From Pseudarcicella sp. (GTDB lineage Bacteria; Bacteroidota; Bacteroidia; Cytophagales; Spirosomataceae): a stretch of 33,093 bases of DNA. The first letter of the stretch is position 1. The number at the start of each line of letters is the position of its first letter. Shown here piece by piece: positions 8,225-15,714 of this stretch. Below the pieces are notes generated by a model, which saw nothing but the letters and a program-made list of their open reading frames with translations, had not been told where the DNA came from and ran no database searches. The translations under genes and the position numbers were made by a program. The stretch is from positions 1-33,093 of the forward strand of contig JAGNSI010000009.1 of assembly GCA_017988135.1 (NCBI GenBank), in the 5' to 3' direction.

Positions 8225-10321
8225 CTAAAATTGTATTCTAGCTTGTAACTTCAAATCGTGCCGATAAGGCAGTTTTATTTCGTCTTGCCCAGACCCAAAA
8301 ACGCCATTGGGGTCAAACAAATCGCTCCTAGATATTTTCAACCAACAATCAAATGTTTTGTTTGCTTTATAATGTATCAGCCAGTAGTTTCGTAAACCAT
8401 GTTTATAATATGCTGGAAACGAAAACGCATACAAGACATCTTGTTCATAAAAATAAACGCTATTGTCGTAGCTATCTGTATTATAAAAAGCTACTCTGCC
8501 CGAAAATGACCATTTTTTATAGTCTAAATTCACATCTTGGGCTATTCCAAAACCTTGGGTAAATTTTTGCCCATAAAACTTGATAACATTATATGAAACA
8601 CGACTTTGAAGATTGATATTCGGTGTAATGTCGTAGTCGCTATAAAGATTAAAAATTGACCTTGCCCGATTGAGCAACACGGTTACATCTTTGGTTTTGG
8701 CGACACCTTTTTTGTCAAAATAAGCTTCCTGTATTTTTGTGTTTTCGTCTTTATTTTCTTGTCTGTATTGAAAATACGCATTAAAACGTTTGTTAGGTTT
8801 ATAGGTAAATCTTGCCATATAGCCTATTCCGTCGGTATTTTTAGATTTTTGTTGATAACGATACCAAGGAAATTTAAAATAATCTACATAAGCAGACAAA
8901 GTCCAGTTTTTATTCAAAACTTGTTTCAATCCATAATAAATCCCTTTTTCGTTGATGCTTCTTGAGTTTTCTACAAAACTATTGGCATAAAAGCTATGGA
9001 AATTTTTATCGTAATGCCTATACAACAAAGCCATGTCTGTATTTTTTCCCAAACTTAATAATACACCATTTACAGTGCCTATTCCGCCACTTGTAGACCG
9101 AGCTATTTCGCCAAAAAAATGTACATTTTGCCATAAATAACTATAATGAAGACTCGTCAAAAGATTGTTTTTTCCAGCAAACTCATGCTCGTTATAAGGT
9201 GCAACTGCTTTTACATAAGGTATATTTAGTTGAGAATAGAGTGTTATAAATCCTAACTGAAAATTATTTTTTTCTGACCTGTAAGTCACATCTCCACCGT
9301 AGGTTATTTCTTTCAATACATTTTTATCTTCTATTTCGCTGTTGTTTCTATGGTATCCATCTGTCAGTAAAGAAGTAACGGTATCAACTTTTACTTTTAT
9401 GGTTTTTTGAGTAGAAGGTGATTTTATGGTATTGGTTTTTTGATTGGCGTCTTTGTTTTTTTGTGAATAAAAACCCGTAATATCTATTTTACCTAACTGA
9501 TACGTTGCCGTAGCTCCTCTAAAAAAACCTTGTTCTAGCGACGAAGTATACGGTCTCACGCCTACCTGATTTCGTTTTACAGACAAAATAGGTTCCGAAC
9601 TTTTACCCAAATAAAAACCTGCTGACGACACCAAACCCTGACCAAATTGTAGCTGATAATCACCCAAAGTAATATTTTTCCAGTGCCCTTTATTTTGTAT
9701 CGATAAATGAAAAGATGTAAAATCATTCCATTTAGTTTCACCTGCATCTTTGTCGATTGTAAAGCCTGCACTTATAGACTTTGAGGTGTACATTTTGTAA
9801 CGAGCATAAAAATGAAATGGCGAACCCAAGTATTTATTTTTATTGGAAGTATCTGGTTGATAGCCTTTTGCTTGCTCTAAAGTTTGATTATAACGCAATA
9901 GCAAATAATGGTTGGTCGAAAGAATACTTTCTGAAATGCTTTTTGCAGAAATGCCTTCTTCTTGAACGTACACAAAAGGAAGTAGCCTGTTTATAGTAGA
10001 TAAATCAAAATTGGGAATAACTTGTAACTCATTGACCGACAATAATTTATTATTCAACCGATAGCTCAAAAAAGATACAATTTGTTCTTCAGAAAGTATC
10101 AACAAAGAAGATAGTTTGTTATAATCTACCGTATTCAGTTCGAGCGGATGCTCTAAGTTTTGGAGCATCATTTCATAATATTCGCTGGGCAAGTCTTCAG
10201 CCGGATTGTTGAGTATATCTTTAAGCAAAGACCTATTGTTAAGTTTTTGCAAAGAAATCTGCTGAGATTGTGAGGAATAAAAACAAAGTAAAAATATTAC
10301 TAACAAGAATAAAATTCTCAT
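8225..10321 (-). CDS. Helix-hairpin-helix and outer-membrane beta-barrel protein
   Basis: This 698-residue exported protein has a signal peptide (residues 1-20, ending SSQSQ). Residues about 61-117 (LNTVDYNKL ... INRLLPF) resemble a ComEA-like helix-hairpin-helix pair. The glycines of the hairpin turns are replaced (LLILSEEQ, IPNFDLST), so DNA binding by this segment is doubtful. From about residue 140 to the end the protein shows alternating aromatic beta-strands typical of a large outer-membrane barrel, closing with a terminal Phe (LQARIQF). Similar HhH-plus-barrel proteins are common in Bacteroidota genomes but, as far as I know, lack an assigned function. A role in DNA uptake is a guess only. 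It lies downstream of the acidic hypothetical gene with 84 bases between. Confidence 0.72.
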   Translation of the reverse strand: MRILFLLVIFLLCFYSSQSQQISLQKLNNRSLLKDILNNPAEDLPSEYYEMMLQNLEHPLELNTVDYNKLSSLLILSEEQIVSFLSYRLNNKLLSVNELQVIPNFDLSTINRLLPFVYVQEEGISAKSISESILSTNHYLLLRYNQTLEQAKGYQPDTSNKNKYLGSPFHFYARYKMYTSKSISAGFTIDKDAGETKWNDFTSFHLSIQNKGHWKNITLGDYQLQFGQGLVSSAGFYLGKSSEPILSVKRNQVGVRPYTSSLEQGFFRGATATYQLGKIDITGFYSQKNKDANQKTNTIKSPSTQKTIKVKVDTVTSLLTDGYHRNNSEIEDKNVLKEITYGGDVTYRSEKNNFQLGFITLYSQLNIPYVKAVAPYNEHEFAGKNNLLTSLHYSYLWQNVHFFGEIARSTSGGIGTVNGVLLSLGKNTDMALLYRHYDKNFHSFYANSFVENSRSINEKGIYYGLKQVLNKNWTLSAYVDYFKFPWYRYQQKSKNTDGIGYMARFTYKPNKRFNAYFQYRQENKDENTKIQEAYFDKKGVAKTKDVTVLLNRARSIFNLYSDYDITPNINLQSRVSYNVIKFYGQKFTQGFGIAQDVNLDYKKWSFSGRVAFYNTDSYDNSVYFYEQDVLYAFSFPAYYKHGLRNYWLIHYKANKTFDCWLKISRSDLFDPNGVFGSGQDEIKLPYRHDLKLQARIQF

Positions 10322-10405
10322 CTAGGCAAAACATATTTAAGCAATAAGATGAAAATCATTAAAATTTCATCCTATTGTGATTTTAATGGGAAAACTATTG
10401 AAATA

Positions 10406-11617
10406 TTATTTAAATCGATTAGCTACTAGTTCCAAAAACTCTTCTGCTTCTTCATTTGCCATCATCCAATTATAATTTGGCGACAACGATTTATTGATAT
10501 AATTACGTGCATCAAGGTAATTGGTAAAGCTGTCTAGCTCATCTACCGACTTATTGTAGGCATTGATATCACCACCAAACAATCTTCCTATAAAAATAAA
10601 TTTTTTATTTAATGATATAGACGCTGTAATACTGGCCACTTTAGTGTTCGCATTGAGCTCATGTACAGACTGCACTCCTTCCGTTTCTTGAACAAGCAAT
10701 TCTTTTATAGTTTTGGTATCTGCAAATTGATCATTCAGGCTAGCAACTGGCTCTTCTTTTAGATTGACATCTATTGGTGGAATAGAAAAGTTAGGCAATT
10801 CTGGCACTTTACTTTCTACAATTTCCTCAACAGTTTCACTTAAAACCGTTTCAACTTCTATTTCTTCTTGTATTTTTTCTTCTATTTTATTATCAATTTT
10901 TTCCTCTACTAAAGGTTCTGGTACCTTTACTTCAGAAACAGAAATGGTATCAAAAAAAGATTGATTTTCATTTAAATCTTCACTAATTACTGTACTTTTT
11001 GCGGTATTTTCCCAAAAATCGTTAGCACTAAAAGGTACTATTTTAGACATTACATCAATATAGCTTTGAGGATTTTCAAAAGCCGTCTCTTCAATATTAT
11101 TCATAAACGACACCAATGTATCGGTATCAATTTCTATGAGTTCGGTATATTTGTTGATGATTTTTTCCACAACATTTTGATGTATTTTGGTATATTTTTC
11201 CAAAACATTAGATTGCTCTCTTGTAAAATATTGGGTATCGTTATCTTTAATAAATTTTTGAAAATAAATTTTAGGCAAAAGCAATAATTCTACTGTTTGA
11301 CCAACTGAATGGCTCAAGATAGGCTCTAAATCTGCTCTTTTTATAGCAATATTTTTCGAAACCGTATTCATGAAATTTTGCAAAGCCAATGACACCTGAG
11401 GACTTTTATAATTGAAATATGGGCTTACAAACTGTTCTGTTTCTGCCTTCCATTTATTATAAATTTGGGCAATTATAAAAACGTTTATTTGCTTTAACTC
11501 AGTCAATTTAAGCAATTGTTCGCCAGAGATGGTTTCATTGTTTTGATAAAAATCGTCACATATTTTTGAAGCAAATGTGTCTGAATATGTTTGAACGGCG
11601 GAATCATTGAATTTCAT
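10406..11617 (-). CDS. Hypothetical acidic cytoplasmic protein downstream of mlaE
   Basis: I do not recognise a named family in this 403-residue protein. It has no signal peptide or membrane segment. Residues 1-190 look alpha-helical. Residues about 230-310 are low-complexity and acidic (runs of E/V/P such as EEKIQEEIEVE), probably a flexible linker. The last 90 residues form a compact block (KKFIFIGRLFGGDINAYNKSVDEL, then NYNWMMANEEAEEFLELV). The IF-x-LFGGD segment recalls a C-terminal motif I associate with uncharacterised Bacteroidota proteins, from memory only. It follows mlaE by 54 bases on the same strand and is probably cotranscribed, which hints at an envelope-related or regulatory role. 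Confidence 0.75.
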   Translation of the reverse strand: MKFNDSAVQTYSDTFASKICDDFYQNNETISGEQLLKLTELKQINVFIIAQIYNKWKAETEQFVSPYFNYKSPQVSLALQNFMNTVSKNIAIKRADLEPILSHSVGQTVELLLLPKIYFQKFIKDNDTQYFTREQSNVLEKYTKIHQNVVEKIINKYTELIEIDTDTLVSFMNNIEETAFENPQSYIDVMSKIVPFSANDFWENTAKSTVISEDLNENQSFFDTISVSEVKVPEPLVEEKIDNKIEEKIQEEIEVETVLSETVEEIVESKVPELPNFSIPPIDVNLKEEPVASLNDQFADTKTIKELLVQETEGVQSVHELNANTKVASITASISLNKKFIFIGRLFGGDINAYNKSVDELDSFTNYLDARNYINKSLSPNYNWMMANEEAEEFLELVANRFK

Positions 11618-11671
11618 AGAAGAAAAAATTAAAAGTATTTTTGTATTAATTTATGCTAAAAATAAATTTAT

Positions 11672-12415
11672 TTAAGCAGAAACCAAAAGTTGTGCCAATA
11701 AATAATCTGCTATCAAAATAGAAATACAAGAGTTAGTTACCGCTGAAGTACTAGATTGCCCAACTTCTAAAGCTCCACCTTGCGTATAATATCCTTGATA
11801 AGACGAAATAGATGCTATCAAAAAAGCAAAAACTACTGATTTAATCAAAGCAAAAGGCACATTAAAAGCCCTAAATTCGTACTGAATTCCTTGAATATAT
11901 TCTTCTGGAGAAATAGCACCTGTAAACCATCCAGCCAAATATCCCCCATAAATAGACAAAAAAGCTGCCAACGTTACCAGCAATGGAAACACTAAAATTG
12001 CTGCAACTATTTTGGGCAAAACCAAATACGAGGTAGAGTTGATACCCATCACCTCTAACGCATCTATCTGCTCGGTAATTCGCATTGTACCCAAATGCCC
12101 TGCAATATTAGACCCTACTTTGCCCGCCAACACAATGCCCGTAATGGTAGGTGCAAATTCTAAAATAGTAGAATCTCGCACTATCAACGATATAATATAA
12201 TGTGGCACAAATGGATTTTCTAAGTTTGCGGCTGTTTGTACACAGGTAACAGCACCCAAAAAAAACGACACAATCGCAACTATCAAGAGCGAACCTATAC
12301 CTATTTGATAAGCTTCGTCGAAAATCAAGCCCACGTAAACCCGTAACTTTTCACGATTCGAAAACAATCGACCCATGAAAATCAAATATTTGCCTAAATT
12401 TGTTAATATTTTCAT
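11672..12415 (-). CDS. mlaE: MlaE-family ABC transporter permease
   Basis: This 247-residue inner-membrane protein has about five hydrophobic segments and the conserved MlaE/YrbE stretch AGKVGSNIAGHLGTMRITEQIDALEVMGI (about 99-127). It would form the membrane part of a phospholipid transporter linking inner and outer membranes. The usual ATPase partner is expected beside it but is found 8.3 kb away (2664-3410). No MCE-domain (MlaD) gene is adjacent. It is the first gene of a likely unit running into the acidic hypothetical and perhaps the HhH/barrel gene, and it is divergent from the SDR gene. Confidence 0.9.
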   Translation of the reverse strand: MKILTNLGKYLIFMGRLFSNREKLRVYVGLIFDEAYQIGIGSLLIVAIVSFFLGAVTCVQTAANLENPFVPHYIISLIVRDSTILEFAPTITGIVLAGKVGSNIAGHLGTMRITEQIDALEVMGINSTSYLVLPKIVAAILVFPLLVTLAAFLSIYGGYLAGWFTGAISPEEYIQGIQYEFRAFNVPFALIKSVVFAFLIASISSYQGYYTQGGALEVGQSSTSAVTNSCISILIADYLLAQLLVSA

Positions 12416-12550
12416 CCAATGAATTTAGTCTTTATAAACAATATTAAACTCAAAAATCTCATTTCATTTTAGAAAAAATAAGACTTTCAACAAAATAGCT
12501 TAAAAAAACGTTTTTAGTTTTATGGTTTTAAAATAAATTACCCAAAGATA

Positions 12551-13255
12551 ATGAACAAAACAATAGTAGTAACAGGAGGTACCAAAGGGATTGGCAAAGC
12601 TATAGTAGAAAAATTTTGGACAAGCGGGTTCAATATCGTCACTTGTGCCAGAAATGAAGACGATTTCCATGATTTAAAAAACAGTTTAGCTCTTTCAAAC
12701 AATCAAAAAATACTTTTTTATAAAGCCGATGTTTCTAAAAAAGAAGAAGTAAAAGCTTTTGGAGATTTTATTTTAAAAAACACAGAAAACATTGATGTAT
12801 TGGTAAACAATGCAGGTTTTTTTGTTCCTGGGCAAATTCACAACGAAGAAGAAGGCATACTAGAAAGCTTGATAAATACCAACCTTTACAGTGCTTATCA
12901 CCTCACGAGAGGTTTGCTAAAAAACATGATTTCAGCTCAAAAAGGACATATTTTCAACCTTTGTTCGGTTGCAAGTATTACACCCTACGCCAATGGCGGA
13001 TCGTATTGTATTTCTAAATACGCATTGATAGGCATGAGCAAAGTACTCAGAGAAGAAATGAAACCCTACAATATAAAGGTTACATCTGTATTGCCAGGTG
13101 CCACACTTACAGACTCTTGGGCGGGCACAGAACTTCCAGTCGAAAGATTCATAAAAGCCGAAGATGTAGCAGAATTGATATGGGCGAGCTTTACTTTATC
13201 TGCAAGCACCGTTGTTGAAGAAATACTCATTAGACCAATTCTTGGCGATTTATAG
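12551..13255 (+). CDS. Short-chain dehydrogenase/reductase (SDR family)
   Basis: This 234-residue classical SDR has the dinucleotide motif TGGTKGIG (8-15), NNAG (86-89), a catalytic Ser in CSVAS (139-142), and Tyr152/Lys156 in SYCISK. The tail around IRPILGDL is short. Substrate cannot be read from sequence. Sepiapterin-reductase-like or 3-oxoacyl reductase activities are possible, but neither is supported by neighbours. It starts a + strand run and is followed after 11 bases by tsaE, so cotranscription is likely. Confidence 0.85.
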   Translation: MNKTIVVTGGTKGIGKAIVEKFWTSGFNIVTCARNEDDFHDLKNSLALSNNQKILFYKADVSKKEEVKAFGDFILKNTENIDVLVNNAGFFVPGQIHNEEEGILESLINTNLYSAYHLTRGLLKNMISAQKGHIFNLCSVASITPYANGGSYCISKYALIGMSKVLREEMKPYNIKVTSVLPGATLTDSWAGTELPVERFIKAEDVAELIWASFTLSASTVVEEILIRPILGDL

Positions 13256-13266
13256 AACACAAAAAA

Positions 13267-13695
13267 ATGACTAAAAAATTCGAAAATTGCACGCTTGAAA
13301 CAATTGTAAACATTGCCCAAGAAATAATTAGTTTCGGCAAAGACACGCCCGTTTGGCTTTTCGAAGGCGAAATGGGCGCTGGTAAAACCACCACTATTAA
13401 AGCTGTATGTAAAGCTTTGGGTATAGAAAAAAATGTTTCTAGTCCTACATTTTCTATCGTAAATGAGTACACAACCATAAACAACGATACTGTTTATCAT
13501 TTTGATTTTTATAGACTTAAAAATGAAGATGAAGCATTAGACTTTGGCGTAGAAGAATATTTAGAATCAGGAAATTATTGTTTGCTCGAATGGTCTTCTA
13601 AAATCGAAAATTTATTACCTTTGCAAACAATCACGATACAAATAAACGCCACATCCTCAACAGAAAGAACATATATTTTCAAAAAAAACGGATAG
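13267..13695 (+). CDS. tsaE: tRNA threonylcarbamoyladenosine biosynthesis ATPase TsaE
   Basis: This 142-residue ATPase works with TsaB and TsaD in transferring the threonylcarbamoyl group to A37 of ANN-decoding tRNAs. It shows Walker A GEMGAGKTT (34-42), the switch region SSPTFSIVNEY, and the HFDFYRLKNEDEALDFGVEEYL segment, followed by LLEWS. All are hallmarks of the family. It lies 50 bases before the alanine dehydrogenase gene. From memory I associate this pairing with Bacteroidota genomes. Confidence 0.93.
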   Translation: MTKKFENCTLETIVNIAQEIISFGKDTPVWLFEGEMGAGKTTTIKAVCKALGIEKNVSSPTFSIVNEYTTINNDTVYHFDFYRLKNEDEALDFGVEEYLESGNYCLLEWSSKIENLLPLQTITIQINATSSTERTYIFKKNG

Positions 13696-13745
13696 CATTG
13701 AAGCCCAATTTTATTATTTAGTTTTCAAAATTTAAAAAATAAGGC

Positions 13746-14969
13746 ATGTCGCACCCATCATCAGGTTTCAAAGAAGTATTAGCACAAACAGGCTTGCTAC
13801 CCCAAGAAGCAATAGCTTGGATAAAAGCCAACGAAACCAGCCTGCTGATAGGCATACCCAAAGAACTGCTACGTCAAGAAAAAAGAATAGCACTCACACC
13901 CGAAGCAGCAAACCTTCTTATTCATAATGGCCATGAAATACGCTTACAAACCAATGCGGGTCTCGAAGCTGGCTTTACAGACCAACAATATGCAGATGCA
14001 GGGGTAAAAATTGTATATTCGGCAGAAGAAGTATTTCAAGCCGACGTAATCATTAAAATACAAGCTCTTAGCGAACCCGAATTCAACTACCTAAAACCCA
14101 ATTCAACATTGATATCGATGTTGAACATGTATAGTCTCGAAAAATCTTATTTCGAAGCATTAGCCCGAAAAAAAATCACATCTATAGCTTACGAATACAT
14201 TCAAGACAACGTAGGCGGACTGCCACTGGTAAGGGCAATGTCTGAAATAGCAGGCAGCGCCGTAATGATGATTGCAGCAGAATGCTTAAGCAACAACAAT
14301 GGCGGTCAAGGTGTAATTATGGGTGGAATAACAGGCATCCCTCCTACCAAAGTAGTAATACTGGGAGCAGGAACAGTGTCTGAATACGCCGCAAGAATAG
14401 CCTTGAGTTTGGGAGCAGAAATAAAAATATTCGACAAAGACTTATTTAAACTTCAACGACTGAAATATAATGTTGGGCAGCAAATATTCACTTGCACCAT
14501 AGACACACACACACTTTCAGAAAGTATCAGAAATGCAGATGTTGTGATAGGCGCTTTACGGTCAGACGAAGGTTTCACACCTTGCATTATCACTTCAGAA
14601 ATGGTTTCACAAATGAAAAAAGGTGCTTTGATAATAGACGTATGTATAGATCAAGGTGGATGCTTCGAAACATCTACTACCACTACACATGACAAACCTA
14701 CTTTCAAAAAATTTGATGTCATCCATTACTGTGTACCCAATATTCCTTCTAAATTTGCACATACATCTAGCCTTGCATTGAGCAACATTTTCACTTCTTT
14801 TTTGTTAAAAGCAGGAAAAACAGGCGGTATAGATGAAATGATATACCAAAACAAACCTTTTATGAAAGGTATTTTTTGCTATAAAGGAAGTATTACAAAC
14901 GCAACTATTGCCAAAAAATTCAATTTAAATTACAAAGATTTAAGCCTACTAAGTGGACTAAGATTTTAA
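13746..14969 (+). CDS. ald: Alanine dehydrogenase family protein (active-site His substituted)
   Basis: This 407-residue member of the alanine dehydrogenase / PNT family would catalyse reversible NAD-dependent deamination of alanine to pyruvate. It shows GIPKELLRQEKRIALTP (36-52, with the substrate Arg), a Lys in VIIKIQ, RAMSEIAGSA, the Rossmann GAGTVSEYAA (about 207-216) and VCIDQGGCFETS. It matches alanine dehydrogenases better than transhydrogenase alpha subunits, for example GGITGIPPTKVVILGAGT. A ~30-residue N-terminal extension precedes the core. The position of the proposed catalytic His (His96 in the mycobacterial enzyme) appears to be Asn127 (SMLNMYS), so activity is not certain. It lies between tsaE and a small hypothetical gene. 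Confidence 0.82.
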   Translation: MSHPSSGFKEVLAQTGLLPQEAIAWIKANETSLLIGIPKELLRQEKRIALTPEAANLLIHNGHEIRLQTNAGLEAGFTDQQYADAGVKIVYSAEEVFQADVIIKIQALSEPEFNYLKPNSTLISMLNMYSLEKSYFEALARKKITSIAYEYIQDNVGGLPLVRAMSEIAGSAVMMIAAECLSNNNGGQGVIMGGITGIPPTKVVILGAGTVSEYAARIALSLGAEIKIFDKDLFKLQRLKYNVGQQIFTCTIDTHTLSESIRNADVVIGALRSDEGFTPCIITSEMVSQMKKGALIIDVCIDQGGCFETSTTTTHDKPTFKKFDVIHYCVPNIPSKFAHTSSLALSNIFTSFLLKAGKTGGIDEMIYQNKPFMKGIFCYKGSITNATIAKKFNLNYKDLSLLSGLRF

Positions 14970-14978
14970 AACTAAAAA

Positions 14979-15380
14979 ATGATAGAAGACTACCAAGCAC
15001 TTTCAAACGCAAGCAACTCTGCCGACCTCAACGGTAAATATTTAGGCATCATTTCAGCAGATTTTGTAATAGTAGCCGACATACTCAAAGACGCTTCTTA
15101 CCAAATCAGAAAAAGAGGTTTCTCTGAATACCCTGTTTTTGTTTGTTCACAAAACGACTTAGCAATCGGTCAAAAATTATTGAACATGAACGAATTCGCC
15201 AATAACAGATGGAACTACAGTGCCTCTATGATGGAAGAGTTTACCCAAAGAGAAATAATAGCCCAAGAAAATATTGAAGTTTTTAAAGGAAACTACAAAA
15301 ACCCAGACGAATACGCTTGCCTTTTTGTATATGACGGACAATTTGCCAGCTTCGTTTACATACCTTTTCCAGAAGAATAG
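14979..15380 (+). CDS. Small conserved-looking hypothetical protein after ald
   Basis: This 133-residue soluble protein has no signal peptide or membrane segment and I cannot assign a family. It has a mixed alpha/beta pattern: SADFVIVADILKDASYQIRKRGFSEYPVFVCS, then a helical part (NNRWNYSASMMEEFTQREII) and a C-terminal strand pair (ACLFVYDGQFASFVYIPFPEE). Nothing looks catalytic. It begins 9 bases after ald, so it is almost certainly cotranscribed with tsaE and ald. The coding pattern is clean and base composition matches neighbours, supporting a real gene. Confidence 0.75.
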   Translation: MIEDYQALSNASNSADLNGKYLGIISADFVIVADILKDASYQIRKRGFSEYPVFVCSQNDLAIGQKLLNMNEFANNRWNYSASMMEEFTQREIIAQENIEVFKGNYKNPDEYACLFVYDGQFASFVYIPFPEE

Positions 15381-15539
15381 TACCAAATTTAAGTACTAAA
15401 CACCCGCATTATTTTCATTAAAGGTTAGCTTGAAAGATTTTGCATGTTTTTCGGCAGAAACCCGAAAATACTATCAAATTTTCGAAAAAATATTGATAAA
15501 AAAAATCGTAGAAACAATTAAAATTCAATAAAAAAATTA

Positions 15540-15617
15540 TACTTTTGCTTAACCTATGTTAATTCTTCATTGAGTTGGATAGGTTAAACCTAAGAGTGGC
15601 GGCTCTTAGGTTTTTTT
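15540..15617 (+). ncRNA. Candidate small RNA (or remote terminator) with two hairpins
   Basis: TACTTTTG at 15540-15547 fits the -7 box TAnnTTTG. Directly after it, TTAACCTAT (15549-15557) pairs with ATAGGTTAA (15579-15587). A second stem follows at once: ACCTAAGAG (15588-15596) with CTCTTAGGT (15603-15611), a 6-base loop and a T-run to 15617, a good rho-independent terminator. The terminator is over 200 bases past the stop of the upstream + gene, and no + strand gene follows until 18200. A short independent transcript of about 65 bases is therefore plausible. No -33 TTG is visible at proper distance. The alternative is simply the end of the tsaE-ald transcript. Confidence 0.4.
15587..15617 (+). 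terminator. Rho-independent terminator (+ strand)
   Basis: A 9-10 base GC-containing stem (AACCTAAGAG with CTCTTAGGTT, 15587-15596 and 15603-15612) has a 6-base loop and is followed by T residues. The opposite strand has no T-run, so it acts on + strand transcripts only. Confidence 0.88.
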
Positions 15618-15714
15618 ATACCCTAAAAGCACGCTTAAAAATAAAATATAAAGAAAAACATTAGACAAAAAATATGTTTTCCCTGTAAAAATTAAACCAA
15701 AAATTTAGAATAGA

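Larger units (their letters stand above)
15381..15714. other. Convergent intergenic region with candidate small RNA
   Basis: This gap of 334 bases lies between the small hypothetical gene (+) and the UPF0104-type gene (-). The left part is AT-rich with a modest hairpin (7-base arms, TTTTCGG at 15448-15454 and CCGAAAA at 15462-15468) lacking a T-run. The middle holds the double hairpin described at 15540-15617. From 15618 to 15714 I see only AT-rich sequence without ORF or clear structure. Confidence 0.6.

Noticed and set aside
13066-13500. A 144-codon - strand frame spanning the end of the SDR gene and the start of tsaE
   Set aside because: It overlaps two clear genes and has no recognisable domain.
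13746-14969. NAD(P) transhydrogenase alpha subunit
   Set aside because: The motifs GGITGIPPTKVVILGAGT and VCIDQGGCFETS match alanine dehydrogenases, and there is no pntB or membrane domain next to it.
15448-15468. Hairpin TTTTCGG / CCGAAAA as terminator for the upstream gene
   Set aside because: It has a 7-base stem with no T-run on either strand. The strong terminator is at 15587-15617.
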